Translations under genes and position numbers: made by a program
The notes under the pieces: model-generated
Seen by the model: only the letters and a program-made list of their open reading frames with translations
What the model was told of the DNA's origin: nothing
Databases searched by the model: none
Assembly: GCA_021296265.1 (NCBI GenBank)
Contig: JAGWAT010000002.1
Location: 46,364-110,363, forward strand
From: Alphaproteobacteria bacterium
GTDB taxonomy: Bacteria > Pseudomonadota > Alphaproteobacteria > TMED109
Length of the DNA stretch: 64,000 nt
Direction of reading: 5' to 3'
In this document: positions 1 through 8,754 of the stretch, one piece after another
How positions within the stretch are numbered: position 1 is the stretch's first letter
Layout: every line of letters starts with the position of its first letter

Positions 1-1272
1 CGGCTGCGGGCCCCCGGTCGCCCAGTCCAGCAGTTCGACGGTGTGGACCACGGGGAGCTCGCAACTCCCGGCAATCTGCACCATGCAGCCGATGTTGCCG
101 GCCGCGACGGCGGTCGCACCGGTCTGTTCCAGGTTGGCGACCTTCCGCTCGCGCAATCGCTCGGCGATCTCGGGCTGGAGCAGGTTATAGGTCCCGGCCG
201 ACCCGCAGCAGAGGTGCCCTTCGGCCACTGGCCGGACGTCGAACCCGGCCTCTGTCAGCAGCGAGGCCGGCAGGCGGGCGAGTTGCTGGCCATGCTGCAG
301 GGAGCAGGCGGCGTGGTAGGCGACGCTGGTGCCGGCGTGTGGCCCGGATGCCGCCGGCAGCGTGAGGCGCTCCACCACTTCGGTGACATCGGCCGTCAAC
401 CCGGCAACCCATGCCGCGTCCTCGCTGTCTGCTTCCGTCCGGAGGAGGTGGTCGTAGTCCTTGAGCATGGTGCCGCAGCCGGATGCGTTCACCACGATGG
501 CGTCAAGCGGCGCCTGGGTATCGAGCCGGCGCCACGCGGCAATGTTGCGCCGGGCGGCCTGCTTGGCGGCGTCCTCGCGCCCCATGTGGTGCACCAGCGC
601 CCCGCAGCAGCCGGCGGCGGCGGGCACCACCACCTCGGCGCCCAGCCGGGTCAGCAGGCGTACCGTGGCGTCGTTGATGCGCGGGTCGAGGGCCTGCTGC
701 ACGCAACCGGCGAGCAGGGCCACCCGGAGCTTGCGTTCACCAGTCGCCGGGTGCACCGAGCCCGGCTGAACGAAGCCGTCCGGGATGGCTTGCTCCGGGA
801 GCATGCGGAGCATGGTGCCGGCGGGCTCGGGCAGCAGCCGGCCGAACGGGCGGGCGAGTCGGCCCAGGCGCAGCGCCCAGCGAAAGCGCACGGGGTAGGG
901 CAGCAACGCGCTGAACAGGCCGCGCACCAGCCGCTCGAGCGGGGGGCGCCGGAAGGTTCGTTCGATCCATGCCCGCGCGTGGTCGACCAGGTGCATGTAA
1001 TGCACACCGGAGGGACAGGTTGTCATGCAGGAGAGGCACGATAGGCACCGGTCCACGTGCAGCACCGTCCGGGCATCCGCCGGCCGGTCGTTCTCGAGCA
1101 TGTCCTTGATCAGGTAGATCCGGCCCCGTGGACTGTCGAGTTCGTCCCCGAGCAGCACGTACGTCGGGCAGGTGGCCGTGCAGAACCCGCAGTGCACGCA
1201 GGCGCGGAGGATGCCGTTCGCCGTGCGGATGGCCGGGTCCTCGAGCTGGGCGGCGGTGAAGTTGGTGCGCAC
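1..1272 (-). CDS. glcF: Glycolate oxidase iron-sulfur subunit GlcF (3' end cut by window)
   Basis: GlcF carries the [4Fe-4S] clusters that pass electrons from glycolate oxidation by GlcD/GlcE to the membrane quinone pool. The reading frame opens at a GTG 5 bases beyond the glcE stop and stays open to the window edge (424 codons). Two ferredoxin-type motifs are visible: CVHCGFCTATCP near residue 28 and CLSCLSCMTTCP near residue 79, followed by cysteine-rich CCG motifs (AAGCCGALVHH and GHLCCGSAGTYN). The last visible residues, HTVELLDWATGG, are the usual GlcF C-terminus, so only a few residues should be missing. It is the third gene of a glcD-glcE-glcF operon with very short spacers. The start is inferred from position only; no strong ribosome binding site is seen. 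Confidence 0.93.
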   Translation of the reverse strand, partial: MRTNFTAAQLEDPAIRTANGILRACVHCGFCTATCPTYVLLGDELDSPRGRIYLIKDMLENDRPADARTVLHVDRCLSCLSCMTTCPSGVHYMHLVDHARAWIERTFRRPPLERLVRGLFSALLPYPVRFRWALRLGRLARPFGRLLPEPAGTMLRMLPEQAIPDGFVQPGSVHPATGERKLRVALLAGCVQQALDPRINDATVRLLTRLGAEVVVPAAAGCCGALVHHMGREDAAKQAARRNIAAWRRLDTQAPLDAIVVNASGCGTMLKDYDHLLRTEADSEDAAWVAGLTADVTEVVERLTLPAASGPHAGTSVAYHAACSLQHGQQLARLPASLLTEAGFDVRPVAEGHLCCGSAGTYNLLQPEIAERLRERKVANLEQTGATAVAAGNIGCMVQIAGSCELPVVHTVELLDWATGGPQP

Positions 1273-1276
1273 CGCG

Positions 1277-2488
1277 TCAGGCCCCCAGGCGACCGGGATT
1301 GAGCACGCCTGAGGGGTCGAACCCGGACCGGATCGCCGCCGCGATGCGCTCGATGCCCGCGCCCTGCCGCGGGAACACGCCTTCGGCGGCCCGGACCGAG
1401 TCCGGCGCCCGGAGCAGCGTCGCCGTCCCGCCTGCCCCCTCCGCCTCGGCGCGGACGATGTCGCCGGCACTCGTATCGCCGGCGGGCGCGAACCACAGCA
1501 TGCTCCCGTCCAGCAGCCACGACCCGCCCGACCGCACGACCAGCTGCTGGATCACGCCGGCCGCCGAAGCGGGCGGCAGCGACAGCCGCCAGAGGGGACG
1601 TGCCACCTGCACGGCAGCTGCCTCCGCGAACGGGGCGGCATCGGTGACCGCCTTCCAGAACGCGCCCGATTCCGCCTCCCCCAGCTGCTGCGACGGGCCC
1701 CCCAGCGTGTCGCGCATCCGCCCAGCCCGGTCGCGCACCGATCCCTCCGGTCCTTCGAACCGGATGGCGGCGACGCAGCCCGCGTCGGCCGGCAGGCTGG
1801 CCAGCAGCAGGGGCGCGAGTTCGGCCGGCATGCAACAGAGCCCGCTCGGCTCGAGTGAGCTCTGCCAAGCGGCAATCAGCAGCCGGACGGCGTCGTCGAC
1901 CGTGCGGCCGGGCAGCAGCAGGGTGGCGGCCCGCTCCGCCCGTGGCAGCACCTTGACCGTCACCTCCGACAGCGTCGCCAGCGTCCCGAACGAGCCGGCC
2001 AGCAGCTTGCAGAGATCGTATCCCGACACGTTCTTGACCACGTGTCCGCCGGCCTTGAACGCCTCGCCGCGGCCACTCACGGCGCGGAACCCGAGGAAAT
2101 GGTCGCGGGCGCCGCCCGCGCGCACCCGGCGTGAACCCGCCAGGTTGCATCCGAGCACACCGCCGATGGTCGCGGTGCCGGACGGCGCGCCGTAGAGCGG
2201 ACCCAGGTCGGGTGGCTCGAACGCCAGTTCCTGGCCGTGCTCCCGGAGTTGCGCCTCGACCGTCGCGAGCGATGTGCCGGCGCCGCAGGTGAGCGTCAGT
2301 TCGTCGGGGGCGTACGCCTGGATACCGGCGAGGCCGTCGAGCCGCAGCGTGACGGCGGCATTGACCGGTCGCCCGAAGCCCTGCTTGGTGCCGGCGCCAA
2401 TGATCTGGGCCGGCGTTCCGGCCGCCACCAGGCCCATGATCGCGTCGACGAGTTCCGATTCGTCCGCCGGCCGGACCTGCGCGTCCAC
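1277..2488 (-). CDS. glcE: Glycolate oxidase FAD-binding subunit GlcE
   Basis: GlcE is the second flavin-binding subunit of the glycolate oxidase complex that converts glycolate to glyoxylate. The 403-residue product has an N-terminal FAD_binding_4 (PCMH-type) fold, with the nucleotide-binding stretch IIGAGTKQGFGRP at residues 29-41 and the glycine-rich segment GTATIGGVLGCNLAGSRR further on. VVKNVSGYDLCKLLAGSFGT is the conserved GlcE core. The gene starts with GTG 13 bases after the glcD stop and ends 4 bases before the glcF start, so the three are almost certainly co-transcribed. Length is typical for the family. Confidence 0.93.
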   Translation of the reverse strand: MDAQVRPADESELVDAIMGLVAAGTPAQIIGAGTKQGFGRPVNAAVTLRLDGLAGIQAYAPDELTLTCGAGTSLATVEAQLREHGQELAFEPPDLGPLYGAPSGTATIGGVLGCNLAGSRRVRAGGARDHFLGFRAVSGRGEAFKAGGHVVKNVSGYDLCKLLAGSFGTLATLSEVTVKVLPRAERAATLLLPGRTVDDAVRLLIAAWQSSLEPSGLCCMPAELAPLLLASLPADAGCVAAIRFEGPEGSVRDRAGRMRDTLGGPSQQLGEAESGAFWKAVTDAAPFAEAAAVQVARPLWRLSLPPASAAGVIQQLVVRSGGSWLLDGSMLWFAPAGDTSAGDIVRAEAEGAGGTATLLRAPDSVRAAEGVFPRQGAGIERIAAAIRSGFDPSGVLNPGRLGA

Positions 2489-2501
2489 GAGCGGCGCTGC
2501 C

Positions 2502-3989
2502 TCAGAAACGGGGCAGGTGCGGAAACGGGAGCTTGCCGTGGTGGACGTGCATCTTCCCGAGCTCGGCGCAGCGGTGCAGCTCCGGGAACATCTTGCCCGG
2601 ATTGAGCAGGCCGTCCGGGTCGAACGCGCACTTCAGGCGCTGCTGGTGCTTGAGGTCGGCGTCGTCGAACATGGCGGGCATCAGGTCGCGCTTTTCCACG
2701 CCAATGCCGTGCTCGCCGGACAGCACGCCGCCCTCCGCCACGCACAGCTTGAGGATGTCGGCGCCAAATGCCTCGGCCCGCGCCAACTGATCGGCATCGT
2801 TGGCGTCGTACAGGATCAGCGGATGCAGGTTGCCGTCGCCGGCGTGGAACACGTTCGCGACGCGAAGACCGTGTTGCTTCGAGAGGGCGGTGATGCCGTC
2901 GAGCACGTCCGGGAGCCGGCCGCGCGGAATCGTGCCGTCCATGCAGATGTAGTCGGGCGAGAGACGTCCCATCGCGGGAAACGCCGACTTGCGCCCCGAC
3001 CAGAACCGCTCGCGCTCGGCCTCGTCGGCATTCTCGCGGACGTGCGTGGCCTCGCACTCGCGGGCGATCGCGATCACCCGCGCCATACCGTCCGCGACCT
3101 CGGAGACGGTCCCGTCGAGTTCGACGATCAGGAGCGACTCGGCATCGAGCGGGTAGCCGGCATGCGCGAATGCCTCGGCCGCCTCGATTGCGAACTTGTC
3201 CATCATCTCCATGCCGGCCGGAATGATCCCTTCCGAGATCACCCGGCTGACACACGTGGCACCGGCGCGGATGGTCGGGAACCCGATCAGCGCGGCGCGG
3301 GTGCACTCCGGCTTGGGCCGGATCTTGACCGTCACCTCGGTGATCACGCCGAGCAGGCCCTCCGAGCCCGTGATCACGCCGAGCAGGTCGTAGCCTGCGG
3401 GGTCCGGGTGCCGGCCGCCGATGCGGAGGACGTCGCCGGCCATCGTGACCAGCTCGACGCCCGTGATGTTGTTGGTGGTGACCCCGTACTTCAGGCAGTG
3501 GACGCCGCCCGAATTCTCGGCCACGTTGCCGCCGATCGAGCAGGCGATCTGGCTTGACGGGTCGGGCGCGTAGTAGAAGCCACGGTCCTCGACCGCCCGG
3601 GTGATCGCCAGGTTGGTGACGCCGGGCTGCGTCACCACGCACAGGTTGTCGTAGTCGATCTCGAGGATACGGTTGAAACGGCCGAGGCCGAGCGTGACGC
3701 CGTCACGGAGCGGCAGGGCGCCGCCGGAGAGCCCGGTCCCGGCCCCGCGCGGGACGATCTTGACGCCACGGCCGTGGCAGAGCTTGAGGACGGCAGCAAC
3801 CTGCTCGGTCGTTTCCGGCAGCACCACCAGCATCGGGAGTTCCCGATACGCCGTAAGACCGTCGGTCTCGTAGGCGAGGAGCTCGCGCTCCTCCTCGATG
3901 ACGCCCTCGCCGGGTACGATGGCGCGGAGCGCCTGCACGAGGTCCGCGCGGGCGGCGATGACCGCCGCATCCGGCTCCGGCATCCGCAT
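2502..3989 (-). CDS. glcD: Glycolate oxidase subunit GlcD
   Basis: GlcD is the catalytic FAD-linked subunit of glycolate oxidase (EC 1.1.99.14 type). The 495-residue protein has an FAD_binding_4 domain with PRGAGTGLSGGALP at residues 80-93 and GGNVAENSGGVHCLKYGVT, then an FAD-oxidase_C domain ending with the diagnostic EHGIGVEKRDLM. First gene of the glcDEF operon. The region upstream is shared with rpmJ on the same strand, so transcription could continue from rpmJ or start in the short GC-rich gap at 3990-4042; no promoter stands out there. D-lactate dehydrogenase is an alternative for a lone GlcD-like protein, but the following GlcE and GlcF settle the assignment. Confidence 0.94.
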   Translation of the reverse strand: MRMPEPDAAVIAARADLVQALRAIVPGEGVIEEERELLAYETDGLTAYRELPMLVVLPETTEQVAAVLKLCHGRGVKIVPRGAGTGLSGGALPLRDGVTLGLGRFNRILEIDYDNLCVVTQPGVTNLAITRAVEDRGFYYAPDPSSQIACSIGGNVAENSGGVHCLKYGVTTNNITGVELVTMAGDVLRIGGRHPDPAGYDLLGVITGSEGLLGVITEVTVKIRPKPECTRAALIGFPTIRAGATCVSRVISEGIIPAGMEMMDKFAIEAAEAFAHAGYPLDAESLLIVELDGTVSEVADGMARVIAIARECEATHVRENADEAERERFWSGRKSAFPAMGRLSPDYICMDGTIPRGRLPDVLDGITALSKQHGLRVANVFHAGDGNLHPLILYDANDADQLARAEAFGADILKLCVAEGGVLSGEHGIGVEKRDLMPAMFDDADLKHQQRLKCAFDPDGLLNPGKMFPELHRCAELGKMHVHHGKLPFPHLPRF

Positions 3990-4042
3990 GGCGCGGCCTC
4001 AGGCCAGGACTCGGGCGGCGGCCGGCCGGCCGGCGGCCGGGA

Positions 4043-4168
4043 TCATCCCTGGCGGGCCTTCAGGCGGGGATTCTTCTTGTTGATCACGTACACGCGGCCC
4101 TTCCGCCGGATCACCCGGCAGTCGCGGTCACGTTTTTTGGTACTCTTGAGAGAGTTGACAATCTTCAC
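4043..4168 (-). CDS. rpmJ: 50S ribosomal protein L36
   Basis: A 41-residue basic protein of the large ribosomal subunit. It begins [17 protein letters not shown] after a GTG start and ends [14 protein letters not shown], which is the alphaproteobacterial form of L36: one cysteine (residue 17) and the zinc-site histidine/cysteines of the long form absent. A GAAGG ribosome binding site sits 8 bases before the GTG. A near-consensus promoter lies upstream (4215-4243). It stands alone rather than in a ribosomal protein operon, which is normal for alphaproteobacteria. Confidence 0.93.
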   Translation of the reverse strand: MKIVNSLKSTKKRDRDCRVIRRKGRVYVINKKNPRLKARQG

Positions 4169-4214
4169 GGCTCGACCTTCGCCAGCGGAACGGCATGCGG
4201 TGGGAAGTCAGAGC

Positions 4215-4243
4215 ACTATCAAAATCATGTGCCGTGCTGTCAA
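4215..4243 (-). promoter_or_regulatory. Sigma-70 type promoter for rpmJ
   Basis: On the minus strand TTGACA (4243-4238) is followed by a 17-base spacer and GATAGT (4220-4215). The -35 is perfect, the -10 matches four of six, and spacing is ideal. The start of transcription would fall near 4208, about 40 bases before the rpmJ GTG. It overlaps the leader of the divergent gene at 4262. Confidence 0.65.
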
Positions 4244-4261
4244 TCCGCCGGGGGCCGAACC

Positions 4262-4618
4262 ATGATGCCGAGACCGCTGGTGCCGGCCTCGCTCATCCCG
4301 TTTCTGGACCCGTGGGGCTGGTGGATGGCGGCACTCGCGGCCGTGCTGATCGTCCTCGTCCTCCGCTGGAAGGCGCCGGACTGGCGGCGGCTTCGCGGGC
4401 TGCTGATTCGAGGCGCGGCGGCGCTGCTGGGCGTGGGCGTGCTGCTCGAGCTGCAGCGGCGCGGCAGCATTGGCGCACCGGTCCTGAGCTGGCCCGGCCT
4501 GCTGCTCTGGACGGCCGCGAGCGCCACGCTGGCCCACGGCGCCATATCACTGCTGGACCGGGCCCTCCGGCCAACGTCAGGCCCGCACCCCCCGGACCAC
4601 GAGGAACCCAGACCATGA
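4262..4618 (+). CDS. Small hypothetical membrane protein
   Basis: Unrecognised 118-residue protein. Two or three hydrophobic stretches are visible: WMAALAAVLIVLVLRW near residue 22, AAALLGVGVLLEL near residue 48, and LLLWTAASATLAHGAISLL near residue 78. The tail is short, charged and proline-rich (PPDHEEPRP). It has an ATG (4262) preceded by a GGGGG stretch, and its stop overlaps the start of the next gene as ATGA, which supports it as a real, translationally coupled gene. A second in-frame ATG follows immediately at 4265. No function can be assigned; the coupling suggests it is expressed with the enolase-superfamily enzyme. Confidence 0.6.
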   Translation: MMPRPLVPASLIPFLDPWGWWMAALAAVLIVLVLRWKAPDWRRLRGLLIRGAAALLGVGVLLELQRRGSIGAPVLSWPGLLLWTAASATLAHGAISLLDRALRPTSGPHPPDHEEPRP

Positions 4619-5697
4619 CGATCGCCTCCCTCGACGTCAGCCAGTACCGGCTACCCCTTGACCCTCCGCTCACGGACGCCACCCACGGCGCAATGAGCAT
4701 CTTCGAGGTGATCATCGTCGACATCCGCACCGAAGACGGCGCGACCGGGTCCGGCTACACCTACACGGCCGGGCGGGCGGGCGGCGCGGTGCGCAGCCTG
4801 ATCGAGGACGACTTCAAGCCGCTGCTCATCGGTGCCGATGCCGGGCGGATCGAAGCCCTGTGGCAGCGCCTCTGGCACGCGGTGCACTACACCGGCCGGG
4901 GCGGTCCGGTGAGCTTCGCCCAGGCGGCCGTGGATGTCGCGCTGTGGGATCTGAAGGCGCGCCGCGCCGGCCTGCCGCTCTGGCGCCTGCTCGGCGGCCA
5001 CGATCCCGAGGTCGCCTGCTACGCGGGCGGGATCGATCTGCAGGATCCCATCGAGGACCTGCTGGCCCGCACGGAGCGGCGGGTCGAGAACGGGTTCCGG
5101 GCGATCAAGATGAAGGTAGGCCGGCCCGACGTGCACGAAGACGTCGAGCGCGTCGGCGCGATGCGGCAACTGCTGGGAGACGGCTTCCCGCTGATGGTCG
5201 ACGCCAACATGGGCTGGCGGCCCGGCGCGGCCGTGCACGCAGCGCGGCTGCTCCGGCCGTTCGGCCTGGTGTGGCTTGAAGAGCCCGTGGCCCCCGACGA
5301 CTTTCCCGCCCACCGGCGCGTGCGCGACGTCGGGATCCCCATCGCGGCCGGGGAGAACCTGCACACGCTGGCCGAATTCCAGGCCCTGCTGGCGGCGGGC
5401 GGCGCCGACTTCCCGGAGCCCGACCTCGCGACTTGCGGCGGCATCACGGTCTGGCGCAAGGTGGCGGCGCTGGCCGAGGCGCACGGCCTGCCGGTGACCT
5501 CGCACGGCGTGCACGATCTCCATGTGCACGTGCTCGCCGCCGCACCGAACGCGTCGTACCTCGAGATCCACGGGTTCGGCCTGGAACAGTTCATCGTCCA
5601 TCCGCTCGAGATGCGCGACGGCAAGGCCGTGGCCCCGGAACGCGCCGGGCATGGCGTCGAGTTCGACCGCGAGCGGCTCCGCGCCTTCGCGATCTAA
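4615..5697 (+). CDS. Mandelate racemase / muconate lactonizing enzyme family protein
   Basis: An enolase-superfamily enzyme of 360 residues that would abstract an alpha proton from a carboxylate substrate. The N-terminal capping domain is followed by the barrel. The residue set of the mandelate racemase subgroup is intact: KMK at 165-167, metal ligands D196, E222 (in WLEEPV) and E247 (AAGEN), and D270 pairing with H297 in TSHGVH. That predicts a sugar-acid dehydratase or racemase rather than a cycloisomerase. Substrate cannot be read from sequence. The start at 4615 overlaps the upstream stop by 4 bases; in-frame codons further upstream are in the other gene and were rejected. Confidence 0.88.
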   Translation: MTIASLDVSQYRLPLDPPLTDATHGAMSIFEVIIVDIRTEDGATGSGYTYTAGRAGGAVRSLIEDDFKPLLIGADAGRIEALWQRLWHAVHYTGRGGPVSFAQAAVDVALWDLKARRAGLPLWRLLGGHDPEVACYAGGIDLQDPIEDLLARTERRVENGFRAIKMKVGRPDVHEDVERVGAMRQLLGDGFPLMVDANMGWRPGAAVHAARLLRPFGLVWLEEPVAPDDFPAHRRVRDVGIPIAAGENLHTLAEFQALLAAGGADFPEPDLATCGGITVWRKVAALAEAHGLPVTSHGVHDLHVHVLAAAPNASYLEIHGFGLEQFIVHPLEMRDGKAVAPERAGHGVEFDRERLRAFAI

Positions 5698-5766
5698 GCG
5701 GCTTGCCGGGCCGCCTGGCGCCTCGCGCCGGCGGGCGGGCGGCACCCCTCCGGACCGGGACCTTGC

Positions 5767-7332
5767 ATGGCTGACGTGACGGTGGCGGCGGGCCCGCCCG
5801 AGACGATCAACATTCGCCGCTTCGTGGCGTTCATCGCGATGATCGCGGGCATGTTCATGGCGGTGCTGTCGGTGCAGATCGTCGGCTCGTCGTTCAAGGA
5901 GATCCAGGCGGCGCTGGGCGCCGCTCCGGACGAGGTGAGCTGGGTCCTGACCGCCGCCCTGATCGCCGAGGTGATCATGATCCCGCTGTCGGCGCGGTTC
6001 AGCCAGATCTGCTCGACGCGCATCTTCTTCTCGGTCTGCGCCGGCGGGTTCACGCTCGCCAGCGTGGGCTGCGCCCAGGCCTGGGACGTACCGTCGATGA
6101 TCGCCTTTCGTGCGACCCAGGGATTCTTCGGCGGCGGCATGATGCCGATGGTGGTGGCGAGCCTCTACACCGCGATTCCGCGCCGGCTGCAGGTCACGTT
6201 CGCCATGATCTTCGGGATGCTCGGCACCAGCGCCGTCGCCATCGGGCCCGTCGTGGGCGGCTGGATCACCGAAGTCCTGTCGTGGGAATGGCTGTTCCTC
6301 GTCAATGTCCCGATCGGCGTGGTTGTGGTGGTCGTGGTCGGGCTCCTCGTGGACTTCGACCGGCCGGACGCCCGCCTGATCCGACAGACCGATTTTGCCG
6401 GCATCGTGCTCGCCTTCCTGCTGCTCGGGTCGGCCCTCTTCGTGCTGCAGGAGGGGCAACGCCGCGACTGGTTCGAATCCGGCCTGATCCTCGGCTGCAC
6501 GGTGGTGGCGGGGATCACGCTCGCGGCATTTCTCGCCCGCGAATTCACGGCGCGCGAGCCTCTGGTTCGCTTCGGCACCTTCCGGCGCTCCCATTTCCTG
6601 GTCGGGGTGCTCCTCATCGGTATCTTCGGGGGCGGCCTGTACGTCCCGATCTACCTGCTGCCGCTGTACCTCGGGCAGGTGCGCGGTTTCGACACTGCGA
6701 CCATCGGCAGCATCACGGCCGTGCTCGGCGTCTCCATGGTGCTCTCCGGCGTGTTTGCCGGGCACCTAGTCCGCTACATCGGCCTGGGCTGGACGGCCGC
6801 CATCGGCTACGGCCTTCTCGCCGCCGGCACCATCCTGCACGCCGGCCTCACCATCGACAGCGGGTTTGCTGAATGGGCGCTGCCGCAAGTACTGCGGGGG
6901 GTGGGCGCTCCGCTGGCCTATTTCACCATGCTGGACCTGTCGATGAGCGCGCTGCCGGTGTCGGAGGTCAAGCACGGCAGTGCCCTGTTCAACCTGATCA
7001 TGCGCCTCGGCGCGGCGGTGGGCCTCGCCATCGCCAACACCCTGCTGGTCGCCCGCGCCGACCTGCACTACGCGCGGATCGCCGAGTCCATGGCCCTGCC
7101 GCCCGGCGGCGGGTGGCAGATCCTCGGCCTGGTCTCCGGCCTGCTCGCCGGCACGGCCTCGCCCGAAGTCCATGCCGATGCCATCGGCTACCTCACCCAG
7201 ATCGCCCAGCGCGAAGCCTTGATCATGGCGTTCAACGACGTGCTGATCGGTGCCGCCTGCGTGCTTGCCACGGCCCTGCTCGTGATGCCGGTCGTGGGCC
7301 GGATCGCGCGCACATCGCACGTCCGGCTCTGA
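5767..7332 (+). CDS. DHA2-family MFS drug/solute exporter (EmrB/QacA type)
   Basis: A 521-residue inner-membrane transporter with about 14 hydrophobic helices, the layout of the DHA2 (EmrB/QacA) group of the major facilitator superfamily. RATQGFFGGGMMPMV is the motif B/C area; GPVVGGWITEVLSWEWLFLVNVPIG is shared by EmrB-like exporters (described here in two overlapping parts: GPVVGGWITEV and WEWLFLVNVPIG). No adjacent membrane-fusion protein (EmrA-like) or outer-membrane channel is present, so it either acts alone or uses partners elsewhere. The cargo is unknown. It lies 70 bases after the enolase-superfamily gene, but nothing visible links the two. Confidence 0.87.
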   Translation: MADVTVAAGPPETINIRRFVAFIAMIAGMFMAVLSVQIVGSSFKEIQAALGAAPDEVSWVLTAALIAEVIMIPLSARFSQICSTRIFFSVCAGGFTLASVGCAQAWDVPSMIAFRATQGFFGGGMMPMVVASLYTAIPRRLQVTFAMIFGMLGTSAVAIGPVVGGWITEVLSWEWLFLVNVPIGVVVVVVVGLLVDFDRPDARLIRQTDFAGIVLAFLLLGSALFVLQEGQRRDWFESGLILGCTVVAGITLAAFLAREFTAREPLVRFGTFRRSHFLVGVLLIGIFGGGLYVPIYLLPLYLGQVRGFDTATIGSITAVLGVSMVLSGVFAGHLVRYIGLGWTAAIGYGLLAAGTILHAGLTIDSGFAEWALPQVLRGVGAPLAYFTMLDLSMSALPVSEVKHGSALFNLIMRLGAAVGLAIANTLLVARADLHYARIAESMALPPGGGWQILGLVSGLLAGTASPEVHADAIGYLTQIAQREALIMAFNDVLIGAACVLATALLVMPVVGRIARTSHVRL

Positions 7333-7335
7333 GCG

Positions 7336-8151
7336 TCAGAAGCGCGGGCGCGCCTCGGACAGATGGCCGCCAATCCGCACCGGGTCGGCCCGCACGGCGA
7401 GCCCGCTGCCGGCGGCGGTCTCGACGTACACGCCGGCCAAGGTGCCCTCGCCGTCCGCCGCCCGGATCCGACCGGTGCGCATCTTGGTCCGAAACCGGGC
7501 GATCCACGGCTCGGCCTCGTAGCCGATCACCGACTGGTAGTCCCCGCACATCCCGGCATCCGCCTGGAACGCGGTCCCGCCCGGCAGGATCCGCGTGTCC
7601 GCGGTCGGCACGTGGGTGTGCGTCCCCACTACCAGGCTCGCGCGGCCGTCGACGGCATGGGCGAAGGCCATCTTCTCCGAGGTGGTCTCGCCGTGAAGAT
7701 CGATCAGCAGGGCGTCCGCAGTCTCGCCCAGGCGATACTCCCGAAGCAGGGTCTCGACCATGGCAAACGGGTCGTCGAGCGGCTCCATGAACGTCCGCGC
7801 CATGAGGTTGATCACGCAGATCCGCCCCCCGGACGCCGCCGCGTAGACCCCCACCCCGGTCCCGGGCACCGTGCCCGGGTAGTTGTGCGGCCGGAGCAGC
7901 CGCGGCTCGCGGGCGGCCAGCGGGATGATCCGGGCGTTGTCCCAGATGTGGTTGCCGGACGTGACCACATCGATCCCGGCCGCGAACAGCTGCTCGCAGG
8001 TATCCGGGGACGGACCGTAGCCGTCGAGCGCGTTTTCGCCGTTGGCCACCACGAAATCGAGCTGCAGCTCCCGCTTCAGGCCGGGCAGGTACTGCCGGAG
8101 CGCCCGGATCCCGGGCGCGCCCACCACATCGCCGCAGAAGAGGAACCTCAC
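7336..8151 (-). CDS. YmdB-family metallophosphoesterase
   Basis: A 271-residue metal-dependent phosphoesterase of the YmdB (TIGR00282) family; the Bacillus member hydrolyses 2',3'-cyclic nucleotides. Metal-site motifs are in order: FCGDVVG at residues 5-11, VANGEN, SGNHIWDN, DLHGETTSEK and GTHTHVPTADTRI. The start chosen is the GTG at 8151 because it overlaps the stop of the upstream cyclo-ligase as GTGA and puts the phosphoesterase motif right at the N-terminus, as in relatives. Convergent with the MFS gene, leaving only 3 bases between stops. Confidence 0.9.
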   Translation of the reverse strand: MRFLFCGDVVGAPGIRALRQYLPGLKRELQLDFVVANGENALDGYGPSPDTCEQLFAAGIDVVTSGNHIWDNARIIPLAAREPRLLRPHNYPGTVPGTGVGVYAAASGGRICVINLMARTFMEPLDDPFAMVETLLREYRLGETADALLIDLHGETTSEKMAFAHAVDGRASLVVGTHTHVPTADTRILPGGTAFQADAGMCGDYQSVIGYEAEPWIARFRTKMRTGRIRAADGEGTLAGVYVETAAGSGLAVRADPVRIGGHLSEARPRF

Positions 8152-8744
8152 GGTAACGCCGCGCCGGCCACGCCGTGCCGGCGGTACACCCGGCGCTCCG
8201 TGACGACCAGGTCGAGGCTCCGGTCGTGGGCGGCGACCGGCACCCGATCGGCGCGCTGCTGCTCCCAGGCCAGACCGACGACCCGCACCCCGGAGTCGAG
8301 CATCGCCAGCGCACGGTCGATGTAGCCGCCACCGCGGCCGAGCCGGCGGCAGGCCGCATCGAACGCCACCAGCGGGCACAGCACGAGGTTCGGAATCACG
8401 CTCGGAGCCGACGCAGCCGGGGCCGGGATGCCGACCCGGTCCGGCTGGAGCGGATCGCCGGGGTTCCAGCGCCGGTACACCGGCGGGGCAGCGCGCTCCA
8501 CCACCGCCGGCAGCGCCAGCGCGACTCCGCGCTCGGCCCATGCCCCCATCAGCGGACGTGGATCGATCTCGCCGTCATCGGGCCAGTATCCGGCCACCAC
8601 ATCGCCGGGCGCCGCGGGCACCTCGAGCAGGACCCGTCGGGCCAGTGCGTGGGCGGCATCGGGCTGCGTCGCGTGCAGCCGGCGGCGACGAGCCCGGAAG
8701 GCCCGTCGCAAGTCCCGCTTCGCCGTTGCCAGATCGGCGGTCAT
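8148..8744 (-). CDS. fau: 5-formyltetrahydrofolate cyclo-ligase
   Basis: Converts 5-formyl-THF to 5,10-methenyl-THF with ATP, removing a folate inhibitor. The 198-residue protein shows an N-terminal basic helix (KRDLRRAFRARRRRL) and the family signature RLGRGGGYIDRAL, which binds ATP phosphates, followed by GLAWEQQ and the C-terminal DLVVTERRVYR. The ATG at 8744 is preferred; the frame stays open upstream to 8798, but that stretch falls in the probable 6S RNA. The position directly downstream of zapA and the 6S locus is the conserved proteobacterial arrangement. Confidence 0.92.
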   Translation of the reverse strand: MTADLATAKRDLRRAFRARRRRLHATQPDAAHALARRVLLEVPAAPGDVVAGYWPDDGEIDPRPLMGAWAERGVALALPAVVERAAPPVYRRWNPGDPLQPDRVGIPAPAASAPSVIPNLVLCPLVAFDAACRRLGRGGGYIDRALAMLDSGVRVVGLAWEQQRADRVPVAAHDRSLDLVVTERRVYRRHGVAGAALP

Positions 8745-8754
8745 CCGCCTGGGT

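Noticed and set aside
4015-4040. GGCC-rich self-complementary run after rpmJ as a terminator
   Set aside because: It can fold, but no T-run follows and GGCCGG repeats are expected by chance in this composition.
4651-6765. An open frame of about 700 codons antisense to the enolase-family gene and MFS transporter
   Set aside because: Low-complexity residues typical of a shadow of GC-rich genes, no domain, and it spans two clear sense genes.
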